Source: Gammaproteobacteria bacterium (lineage in GTDB: Bacteria > Pseudomonadota > Gammaproteobacteria > UBA1113). From it: a stretch of DNA of 52,482 nt. This document shows, one piece after another, positions 45,750 through 52,482 of the stretch; positions within the stretch are counted from its first letter, which is position 1; the number at the start of each line of letters is the position of its first letter. The stretch lies in contig JAGVJQ010000001.1 in NCBI GenBank assembly GCA_020051015.1, forward strand, positions 1-52,482, read 5' to 3'. Made by a program: the position numbers and the translations under genes. The notes under the pieces were generated by a model. That model saw only the letters and a list, made by a program, of their open reading frames with translations, searched no databases and was not told the origin of the DNA.

Positions 45750-46742
45750 ATGATGGGAAGAGCTCTTGATATCGCAAAACGTGTGGTAGGAATATCATTT
45801 TATACATTGATGTTAGTTAGCACATCGACTGCCTTTGCAGCGACGGTACCCATTCAAATTATTCCTAAATATAATATGTCAAAATACGATGCAGTTATTA
45901 AACAGCTGTATCAACATCCAGCAAGTCACGCTGATAGTATTGCTGCACGCGTGGCGTTTGATAGCGCATTTTTTATGGGTAAACCCTATCAAAAATTCCC
46001 ATTGGGTGAAGGGCCAAATGCCGATTTCGATAAGAATCCACTTTATCGTACGGATGCATTTGATTGCATGACTTATGTTAATACGGTCATTGCATTAGCA
46101 AATGCCAATAATTTACAAGAATTTCAGCGTGTTTTTAAATTGCTTAGCTATGAGAATGGACAAGTTGCTTTTGTTGCTCGTAATCATTTTGTAACGGGTG
46201 ATTGGAATGAAAATAATGCAAAATCGGGTTATATCAAAGATATAACTGCTAGTATCAAAAATACTAATGGCCTTTCACCGGTACGTTATGCAGTAACAAC
46301 TATCGATAGACCGAATTGGTATCGTATGATGTTACCAGATCGGGTAAGAGTTTTTTCTTATCCTGGCGATGAACAAGCTGCTCAATTATTAAATGCTTTA
46401 CGTGCGCAAGCGAGTACGGTTAAAGCCCAACGAGTTGCAACACCCTATATTCCAATCAGTGCATTGTATGATGCTGCTGGCCAACCTAATATGCAATTAT
46501 TTAACCAAATTCCGTCTGGAGCCATTATTGAAATTGTGCGCCCCAACTGGGATTTAACGCGATACATTGGTACACATATCAATGTATCACATTTAGGCTT
46601 TGTATTTCGGACACCACAAGGATTGGTTTTTAGGGAAGCTTCACTTGATAGCAACCGTATCACTGATCTTTCATTAACGACCTATTTAAGGCAGTTTATT
46701 GGGACTTCCGTAGGTGGAATTAATGTTGAGCAAGTTTTCTAA
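45750..46742 (+). CDS. DUF1460 family secreted amidase-like protein
   Basis: 330 residues with a signal peptide (cleavage likely after AFA, about residue 30). The mature part has the NlpC/P60-like DUF1460 pattern: YRTDAFDCMTYVNTVIALANA with presumed catalytic Cys106, NHFVTGDW and THINVSHLGFVFRT with the partner His. Relatives are N-acetylmuramoyl-L-alanine amidase- or endopeptidase-like cell-wall enzymes. It starts 8 bp after lpxK and its 3' end overlaps the convergent gene by 57 bp. Confidence 0.85.
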   Translation: MMGRALDIAKRVVGISFYTLMLVSTSTAFAATVPIQIIPKYNMSKYDAVIKQLYQHPASHADSIAARVAFDSAFFMGKPYQKFPLGEGPNADFDKNPLYRTDAFDCMTYVNTVIALANANNLQEFQRVFKLLSYENGQVAFVARNHFVTGDWNENNAKSGYIKDITASIKNTNGLSPVRYAVTTIDRPNWYRMMLPDRVRVFSYPGDEQAAQLLNALRAQASTVKAQRVATPYIPISALYDAAGQPNMQLFNQIPSGAIIEIVRPNWDLTRYIGTHINVSHLGFVFRTPQGLVFREASLDSNRITDLSLTTYLRQFIGTSVGGINVEQVF

Positions 46743-47507
46743 TTGCTGCTGATCACCGCTTGATAACTCTTCTATATCAATACTAACGTCAGTTCCGGAG
46801 TTGGATGGCAACGCCGGCGGGTTATGAGCAAAAAGGGTTGCCCGTTGTTGTTGTAAAATTTTCTTAATTTCAAGATGTACTTGCTCGATAGAACTAACGA
46901 TTTCATTTTCCCAGCTTGCAACAATGACATCACTTTTACGATAGCCATAGGCAAGCAATATGGTGAATGCGATACCAGGAACTAGAATTACCATTAACGT
47001 CGGTGTTGTTAATTCGGTAGTAGGAAATGCATAGGCTTTAATATCTTTACCAATGGTCGTGAATAAACCGCCAAATGCAGCGCTCGAAGCAAAAAATACT
47101 TGATTGGCGCTAAATTGTTGAAATATCTTATCAGAGGATTTTTTATTAACATTTTCTTCTTCAAGAGCATTTAAACCAGCGGCTTTGATATCTGAGAGTT
47201 CATCCTTTATTTCATTTTGTTGTTTAATAAGTTTATTTGCTTGTTTCATGGCATTGCGATGTTCATGTATGCCAAGTGGCAATCCAATTAATGTCGCGGC
47301 ACCTAAAATAGCACCATAAAAAAGAGGTGCGGACAATGGTGTTACTAACTCAACTATGTTTGTGGTAACAATTGCCAAGCTACCAGCAATAACTGCCCAG
47401 GTCGATGTTTTCAAAAGAAAAGAAGAAAGCCGCACCTTTCCTGGTACGCTTTCTGAGGCTAATAAAGATTGTTGTTCGTTGTCGTTTCGCATCATGTCAC
47501 TTGTCAT
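46686..47507 (-). CDS. Unrecognised membrane protein with coiled-coil loop
   Basis: 273 residues, family not recognised. After about 30 polar residues there are two helices (TWAVIAGSLAIVTTNIV, APLFYGAILGAATLIGLPLGI), then a charged predicted coiled coil (MKQANKLIKQQNEIKDELSDIK), two more helices around 130-190, and a polar, acidic C-terminal tail of about 80 residues (SIDIEELSSGDQQQLE). Layout resembles the CaaX protein 1 kb downstream and the 421-residue protein at 11192. A second ATG lies at codon 5. The gene overlaps the 3' end of its convergent neighbour. Confidence 0.7.
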   Translation of the reverse strand: MTSDMMRNDNEQQSLLASESVPGKVRLSSFLLKTSTWAVIAGSLAIVTTNIVELVTPLSAPLFYGAILGAATLIGLPLGIHEHRNAMKQANKLIKQQNEIKDELSDIKAAGLNALEEENVNKKSSDKIFQQFSANQVFFASSAAFGGLFTTIGKDIKAYAFPTTELTTPTLMVILVPGIAFTILLAYGYRKSDVIVASWENEIVSSIEQVHLEIKKILQQQRATLFAHNPPALPSNSGTDVSIDIEELSSGDQQQLENLLNINSTYGSPNKLP

Positions 47508-47646
47508 AATTTCTTACATATTATAATACAGGTCAAAACTTAATTAATGCTTAAGCACATCGAAAAATAGCTGGTATTTTTACTTGAATAAAACTAGGGG
47601 GGCGGTTTACAATGAGATATCAATAATAAATAAGGGATTATCATTA

Positions 47647-48156
47647 ATGAAGAAATTATCAAGTTGGTTTTTCAGCATTACTTTATTAGCCGCAACCTCA
47701 GCCCATGCATTGACACTCACCAGCCCAGATTTTACTGAGGGTAGTGCAATCCCATCAAAATATACTTGTCAAGGCGCTGATATATCCCCAGCATTTCAAT
47801 GGTCTATTATTCCCCCGGCAACAGAAGCGTATGCGCTTATTGCACGTGATCCTGATGCCCCCAATAAAAACTGGGTTCACTGGGTAATATATAATATTCC
47901 CTTGGGTACCACCTCTATTCCTGAAGGTTATCAGGCCAAAGTTGATGGCACCTTAGTGGGTAAAAACAGTTGGAACCAAAGTACATATCAAGGACCATGC
48001 CCTCAATCAGGCACACATCATTACCGTTTTGAATTATATGCATTAGATCAAGCTTTATATGTCAATCCCGATTTAACGGCATCACAATTAGAAGATGCGA
48101 TGGCAGGCCATATTGTAGGTATGGCATCGATAACAGGTACCTATGCAAAACATTAG
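47647..48156 (+). CDS. PEBP-family periplasmic protein (YbhB/YbcL)
   Basis: 169 residues from the ATG at 47647, which follows AAGGGA and opens a signal peptide (MKKLSSWFFSITLLAATSAHA); the frame runs upstream from a TTG without support. Phosphatidylethanolamine-binding-protein fold: ALIARDPDAPNKNWVHWVIYNIP (ligand-site D-P-D-A-P and H-W), GTTSIPEG, YQGPCPQSGTHHYRFELYALD. YbhB/YbcL relatives are of uncertain function. Secreted to the periplasm. Confidence 0.92.
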   Translation: MKKLSSWFFSITLLAATSAHALTLTSPDFTEGSAIPSKYTCQGADISPAFQWSIIPPATEAYALIARDPDAPNKNWVHWVIYNIPLGTTSIPEGYQAKVDGTLVGKNSWNQSTYQGPCPQSGTHHYRFELYALDQALYVNPDLTASQLEDAMAGHIVGMASITGTYAKH

Positions 48157-48165
48157 GATGGTTCA

Positions 48166-48477
48166 ATGCTAAAACAAATTACGTCAATTATTCTTGCGAG
48201 TTTGGTGGTTCTGCTGTTAAGTAAATATTTAACTGTGGGATTAACCTGGATACAAGCATTACACAATTGGTTATATGAAATTACGAAAGTTATTTTTTCT
48301 GATGGTACCATTGGCGTGCTATTGCGGAAATTAGTTGCTTTGTTAATTATTCCACTTGTCTGTGTTGGCATTCCCGCAGGATTATATTATGTAATTTATC
48401 GCAAAAGCATGCCATATTTTACTGAAGCGGTATGGGTGGTATGGATTATCCTTGCAACGGCGATGTTATTGAAATAA
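48166..48477 (+). CDS. Small three-helix membrane protein
   Basis: 103 residues, family not recognised. Three hydrophobic helices (about 5-32, 53-78 and 84-101) with short loops and a basic YRK turn. It starts 9 bp after the PEBP gene with AGGATG upstream and is probably co-transcribed. It ends 3 bp before the stop of the convergent CaaX protein gene. Confidence 0.72.
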   Translation: MLKQITSIILASLVVLLLSKYLTVGLTWIQALHNWLYEITKVIFSDGTIGVLLRKLVALLIIPLVCVGIPAGLYYVIYRKSMPYFTEAVWVVWIILATAMLLK

Positions 48478-48480
48478 ATA

Positions 48481-49200
48481 TCATAATATAATGCAATAAC
48501 CAGAATTATTTTCAGCTAAATTTGCATCCATTGAAAATGAACTTAATATTGAATTTGATGAAGACTCACGTAGGAAACGTGAGTTTTTTGCTAGAAGTTC
48601 AGTATGGAGTTTATCTTTTGCTTTCATTTGTTCTATTAATTGGTGATTAGATTGTTCTAATTCATGAATTCGTTGTTTAAGTTTAGAGACATCTTCTTGA
48701 GGTAATAACTCTGCTTCTTCATTTTCTAATGCCAATGTTTGCGCAACTGTTGTTTGATTATTTTTTGCATGACGGTAACTTTCACGCGCTGAAATACCTA
48801 ATGCCAGGCTTCCAGTGAGTAATGCAAAACTTAATCCAGAAAGATTGAGCCATAAATTATCTTCAGTAAAGAGTAATACACAATAACGTAAAACACTGTA
48901 ACAAGCAGTAGTACGCGCTAAAGAAAACAAAAATGCTTTACTAACTGCCGCAACGTGATCGAGTCTGCGCTCTGGCAGTAAATCTTTGGCCGAGTAGCTA
49001 TCAGAAATAGATGTCCAAAAAGCAAATAATCCAACTAAACAAGATCCAGTTAAACCTGATGCCATCCCTAAACGCATTTCTTCAGAAAGATCATCGGCAA
49101 AAAGATCGGCGACATCATGTACGAATGTCACACCAGCGGAAGCCCGAGCAATAAAAAAAAGTAAAGCTTTTGTAACATCAACAGGACGTGGGTTAGGCAT
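48481..49200 (-). CDS. Unrecognised membrane protein ending in a CaaX box
   Basis: 239 residues, family not recognised. The N-terminal two-thirds is an internal duplication: residues about 8-69 and 85-142 share V(T/S)KA.LF..AR..A, LF..D and LTGS, each with two hydrophobic stretches. A coiled coil follows (KLKQRIHELEQSNHQLIEQM), then a Ser/Asn-rich tail ending NSGYCIIL. The last four residues, Cys-Ile-Ile-Leu, are a textbook CaaX prenylation motif with Leu favouring geranylgeranylation. Bacteria have no CaaX prenyltransferase, so the motif would matter only inside a eukaryotic host, or is chance. The ribosome binding site is weak. Confidence 0.75.
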   Translation of the reverse strand: MPNPRPVDVTKALLFFIARASAGVTFVHDVADLFADDLSEEMRLGMASGLTGSCLVGLFAFWTSISDSYSAKDLLPERRLDHVAAVSKAFLFSLARTTACYSVLRYCVLLFTEDNLWLNLSGLSFALLTGSLALGISARESYRHAKNNQTTVAQTLALENEEAELLPQEDVSKLKQRIHELEQSNHQLIEQMKAKDKLHTELLAKNSRFLRESSSNSILSSFSMDANLAENNSGYCIIL

Positions 49201-49300
49201 AGAATTTATTTTTTTTGATTAATTATTGAGCATGAATGGTAGCATACTGAGGGTAGCAGAAGCAACTGTAAATAAACCCTAAATGATTTTAATCATAAAA

Positions 49301-49327
49301 AAAGGGGCGTATAAAATACGCCCCTTT
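49301..49327 (-). terminator. Rho-independent terminator of the dsbG-like gene
   Basis: AAAGGGGCGTAT (49301-49312) pairs with ATACGCCCCTTT (49316-49327). On the minus strand the stem is followed by a run of seven T. It starts about 10 bp after the dsbG-like stop. Confidence 0.88.
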
Positions 49328-49337
49328 TCGGCATGGC

Positions 49338-50165
49338 TTATAACGTGCCCATGCTTTCAATGGTCTTGGTCAGTTGGTCACCAACTGGCAAACCAAATGC
49401 TGCTTGCGGTTTACCATTTTGATCTTGGTAAATCAAAACAGGTGTACCAGGGAACTGAAACTCACCTAAGAAATCCATGTTCTTTTTATATTTATCCATA
49501 ACATCTTTAGGTGGATTGGCAAGTGGTGTTAAGCCACCTTGTTCAGTACTTGCATTAAAGCCATTTTCATCTTGAGCCATTGCTTGAATGGGATCATTAG
49601 ATGCTAAAATTGCTTGCGCTAAACCTGGACTGGTATCTTTCAAGAAACCTACCCATATCCAACGAATAGCTAAATCGCCAGATTGAACATAAGGACGTGT
49701 TACTTGATATAATTTATTGCAATAAATGCAATTAGGGTCAGCTACCGCATAAGTCATATGCTTGGCATCAGGTTTGCCGTCTAATATCCACGCAGTATTT
49801 TTTGCTTCGCTGAGAGCTTTTTGTGCAATGGTTGACACAATGTATTGTTGATTATCTTTTGAGCTTTGATTATCACCATTAGGGGTTAATAATGCACCTA
49901 CAAAAGCATATTGCCCATCTTTATCAGCATAAATAATAGTTGGTTGTCCTTGTTGGGCACCAGCTGGTTTCACAACAAATCCTTCCAAGTTACCCAATGA
50001 AGGGAATGATTGCACGATGGTTGCTTGGCCTTTTGTTAAGGTCATGACTAAATCAGACGCTTTATCATTGCTGGTTGTGCTTTGCTTGGTCGATGAAGCG
50101 AAGCTTACATTAGTTGCTAATACGCTAGCAATTGCAACTGGTAAAAGATAACGTTTAATGGCCAT
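49338..50165 (-). CDS. dsbG: Thiol:disulfide interchange protein, DsbG-like
   Basis: 275 residues. Signal peptide to about residue 23 (VSFA), an N-terminal dimerisation region, then a thioredoxin domain with redox motif Cys146-Ile-Tyr-Cys149 in ADPNCIYCNKLY and the cis-Pro loop FPGTPVLIYQ. DPNC.YC favours DsbG over DsbC. Periplasmic isomerase or chaperone protecting single cysteines. AGGAG precedes the ATG and TATATA is a possible -10 in the 226-bp upstream gap, in which I saw no gene. Confidence 0.88.
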   Translation of the reverse strand: MAIKRYLLPVAIASVLATNVSFASSTKQSTTSNDKASDLVMTLTKGQATIVQSFPSLGNLEGFVVKPAGAQQGQPTIIYADKDGQYAFVGALLTPNGDNQSSKDNQQYIVSTIAQKALSEAKNTAWILDGKPDAKHMTYAVADPNCIYCNKLYQVTRPYVQSGDLAIRWIWVGFLKDTSPGLAQAILASNDPIQAMAQDENGFNASTEQGGLTPLANPPKDVMDKYKKNMDFLGEFQFPGTPVLIYQDQNGKPQAAFGLPVGDQLTKTIESMGTL

Positions 50166-50391
50166 TGTGACTCCTAGATATATCGTTTCATGAATTGCAC
50201 CAGTAAAGCATATATAGCGCCGAGACGCTAGGGGTTATGGAAAAAAATCTAGGTTTAAATCTTGGATCAAGTTCAGTATGGTTCCTACGCCTTGGCGAGC
50301 GATACGTTGATAAGCGTAATTTTATTAATTTACTGACAAATGCAGTATATTCTATTAAAGTAGAAAGACAATTTGATTGATAGGAATATCA

Positions 50392-51144
50392 ATGTTTAAA
50401 ACACAAATAACACCAACCTATTGGTTAATCGCCCACCGTGGTGCTAGCGCATTTGCTCCTGAAAATACCTTGCCGTCGATGAGGTTAGCCAAACAAATGG
50501 GCGCTCAATGGGTTGAATTTGACGTAGTCTTGTCGAAAGATGGTGAATTATTTATATTTCACGATGAAAAATTGGATCGTACTAGCAATGGCAAAGGTTT
50601 AATTGCAAAAGCCAGTGCCGCTGAGTTAAAGCAACTTGATGCTGGGCGATGGTATGCAACGGAATATCAACATACACCCATTCCAACGTTGAGTATAATG
50701 TTGGCTTATTTAGCAGAAATAAAAATGGGCATGAATCTTGAAATCAAACCGGCTGATGATCGTATTGAATTATTGGTTGATGGAATATTCAGCGCAATCG
50801 AAAAACATTGGTCAAATGAATTACCTATCCCTCTCATTTCTAGCTTTTCTATTGAGGCGTTACGCTATGCCCGAGTTAGGAATCCTAGTGCACGATTAGG
50901 GTTGCTATTACATGAATGGCGTGATGACTGGCAAAAGTTGGCGGATGAGTTGAACTGTTATTCAGTGCATTTAAACAAGCAAATTGTTACAAAAGAACGT
51001 GTTAATGCTATTCATAATACCGATCGAAAAGTATTATGTTATACCGTTAATGATATTGTACAAGCTAAACATTTATTTGAAATTGGCATGGATGGGATAT
51101 TTTCTGATTATCCAAATTTACTGGAAAAATGGCATGGAATATGA
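50392..51144 (+). CDS. ugpQ: Glycerophosphodiester phosphodiesterase, UgpQ-like
   Basis: 250 residues from the ATG at 50392 (AGGA upstream). No signal peptide, so the cytoplasmic UgpQ type. GDPD motifs: IAHRGASAFAPENTLPSM, WVEFDVVLSKDGELFIFHDEKLDRTSNGKG, LEIKP, SSF and the closing CYTVND...GMDGIFSDYP. It hydrolyses glycerophosphodiesters to sn-glycerol 3-phosphate. Its 3' end overlaps glpD by 11 bp, so the product is passed to the next enzyme. Confidence 0.93.
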   Translation: MFKTQITPTYWLIAHRGASAFAPENTLPSMRLAKQMGAQWVEFDVVLSKDGELFIFHDEKLDRTSNGKGLIAKASAAELKQLDAGRWYATEYQHTPIPTLSIMLAYLAEIKMGMNLEIKPADDRIELLVDGIFSAIEKHWSNELPIPLISSFSIEALRYARVRNPSARLGLLLHEWRDDWQKLADELNCYSVHLNKQIVTKERVNAIHNTDRKVLCYTVNDIVQAKHLFEIGMDGIFSDYPNLLEKWHGI

Positions 51145-52482
51145 TCTTGTCGTTATTGGTGGTGGCATTAATGGAGCCGCTATTGCAGCAGATGCTGCTG
51201 GTCGTGGATTAACAGTGTTTTTATGTGAAAAAAATGATTTTGCTAGCGGGACCTCTTCGGCGAGTAGTAAGTTAATTCATGGTGGTTTGCGCTATCTAGA
51301 ACAATATGATTTTAAATTAGTTAAGGAATCATTGCGTGAGCGCAGTATTTTATTAAAACGTGCTCCTAATCTTGTTTTTCCTATGTCATTTGTTATGCCA
51401 GATAATGCGCAATATCATTCTCCGATGATAATTGGGTTAGGCTTGCTTATCTATGATTTTTTAGCGGCAGATAAAGCTTTACCCAAAGCAAAACGCATTC
51501 AATTAAGTGAATTACCAACTCCATCGCATCTGAAACACCTCACTAATGGTTTTCGTTATACTGATTGCTGGGGCGATGATGCGCGATTAGTGATTGCTAA
51601 TTTACAATTAGCACAACAAAAGGGCGCAACAATTTTGTCGCGGACTGAATTTATAGATGCTAAGCGCGAATCTTCATATTGGAATGTGAATGTAAAACCA
51701 ATTAATCAGGCTACACAAAATATCAAAGCCAAGGCCATTATTAATGCGGCAGGTCCATGGGCAGATAAAGTAAAACGTTGCATTATGCCCGCGCACGAGT
51801 TTGAGCCGAAATTAAAGTTGGTTAAAGGAAGTCATATCGTTATTAAAAAATTTTATCAGGGCGAACATGCGTTTATATTGCAAAATAATGACGAACGAAT
51901 TGTTTTTTTGATACCATTTCAGCATGATTTATTAATTATAGGTACGACAGATGTTCTCTATGATGGTGCGCCAGAGAATGTTGCAATTGATCAACAAGAA
52001 ATTAGCTATTTAGCAGCAGCAGTAAAAAACTATTTCGCTATTAATATCTCTGATGAAAAAATTATTTGGAATTACTCTGGGGTCAGACCTTTATATGATG
52101 ACCACAAAACGAATGCTTCAAAAATAACACGTGATTATCACATCGAATATGATCTCGAAGAAAATTTACCTTCTATCACCGTATATGGTGGTAAATTGAC
52201 TACGCATCGTTGTTTAGCTGAAGATGTATTAAAAAAGCTTAAAACTACTTTTCCTCAAATGAGTTCTACCTGGACAAAAACAGCTATTTTTCCTGGTGGC
52301 GAAATCAATGGTAGCTTTCCTGAGTTTTTACAAGCTTGTTATGAAGAATTTTCTTGGTTACCACAATTACATATTAATCGCTTAGCGCGTGATTATGGCG
52401 CTAATATTCATAAATTATTGAAAAATTGTTACAGCATTGAGAATTTGGGATTGCATTTTGGCGGCGATCTGTATGAGCAAGA
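51134..52482 (+). CDS. glpD: Glycerol-3-phosphate dehydrogenase GlpD (3' end outside window)
   Basis: An open frame from the ATG at 51134 to the window edge: 449 codons with no stop. MEYDLVVIGGGINGAAIAADAAGRG is the FAD-binding start, followed by FASGTSSASSKLIHGGLRYLE, YTDCWGDDARLVIAN, INAAGPWADKV, the SGVRPL segment and VYGGKLTTHR. Membrane-associated, oxidising sn-glycerol 3-phosphate to dihydroxyacetone phosphate and feeding quinones. About 50 C-terminal residues are missing. No ribosome binding site of its own is evident; translation is probably coupled to ugpQ. Confidence 0.95.
   Translation, partial: MEYDLVVIGGGINGAAIAADAAGRGLTVFLCEKNDFASGTSSASSKLIHGGLRYLEQYDFKLVKESLRERSILLKRAPNLVFPMSFVMPDNAQYHSPMIIGLGLLIYDFLAADKALPKAKRIQLSELPTPSHLKHLTNGFRYTDCWGDDARLVIANLQLAQQKGATILSRTEFIDAKRESSYWNVNVKPINQATQNIKAKAIINAAGPWADKVKRCIMPAHEFEPKLKLVKGSHIVIKKFYQGEHAFILQNNDERIVFLIPFQHDLLIIGTTDVLYDGAPENVAIDQQEISYLAAAVKNYFAINISDEKIIWNYSGVRPLYDDHKTNASKITRDYHIEYDLEENLPSITVYGGKLTTHRCLAEDVLKKLKTTFPQMSSTWTKTAIFPGGEINGSFPEFLQACYEEFSWLPQLHINRLARDYGANIHKLLKNCYSIENLGLHFGGDLYEQ

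Noticed and set aside
1..52482. CRISPR array, prophage or complete insertion sequence
   Set aside because: No regularly spaced direct repeats, phage genes, integrase or transposase were seen on either strand.

Overview
This window reads as chromosome from a low-GC (roughly 40%) gammaproteobacterium. The division and cell-wall cluster, the smrB / prmB-aroC block, the msbA-lpxK pair, DusA and YciO all look gammaproteobacterial. Several accessory genes suggest a host-associated, Legionellales/Coxiella-like organism: an acid-sphingomyelinase-like lipoprotein, a cytosolic 5'-nucleotidase I-like protein, and lineage-specific membrane proteins, one of which ends in a CaaX box. The genus cannot be fixed from the sequence alone.

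Layout. 0.1-10.8 kb: dcw cluster mraY-murD-ftsW-murG-murC-murB-ftsQ-ftsA-ftsZ, with no ddl before ftsQ and no lpxC after ftsZ. 10.8-12.9 kb: a hairpin, a MITE-like element, an acidic multipass membrane protein of unknown function, and a 6S RNA gene on the minus strand. 12.9-15.8 kb: a DUF2157 / GDYXXLXY membrane pair, then udk and smrB on the minus strand. 15.9-20.0 kb: prmB-aroC-asd, an unknown 149-residue protein and a CDP-alcohol phosphatidyltransferase. 20.0-24.3 kb: a palindromic element, an MFS exporter, a BolA-family protein, yciB, yciO and a phosphohexomutase. 24.4-26.9 kb: tRNA-Ser(CGA), the NAD salvage pair pncA-pncB and a broken hicBA module. 27-33.7 kb: the sphingomyelinase-like lipoprotein, a BON lipoprotein, a 5'-nucleotidase, rnhB, dusA, a 2OG-Fe(II) oxygenase and guanine deaminase. 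33.7-38.9 kb: a second MITE copy, two orphan peptide-type ABC permeases, a small ORF and sucCD. 38.9-45.7 kb: an HdeD-like protein, another palindromic element, yajQ, comEC, msbA and lpxK. 45.7-50.2 kb: secreted and membrane proteins, including the CaaX protein and a DsbG-like protein. 50.4-52.5 kb: glycerophosphodiesterase overlapping glpD, which runs off the window.

Functional links. The first 10 kb makes lipid II and the early divisome. msbA-lpxK serve lipid A synthesis and export. pncA-pncB convert nicotinamide to nicotinate mononucleotide. The phosphodiesterase and glpD would channel glycerophosphodiesters to dihydroxyacetone phosphate.

The most distinctive non-coding feature is a set of palindromic repeats between genes. 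Several overlap the 3' ends of coding regions so that the repeat arm itself supplies the stop codon. The second notable signal is the group of unrecognised membrane proteins that could be host-directed, above all the one ending in Cys-Ile-Ile-Leu.
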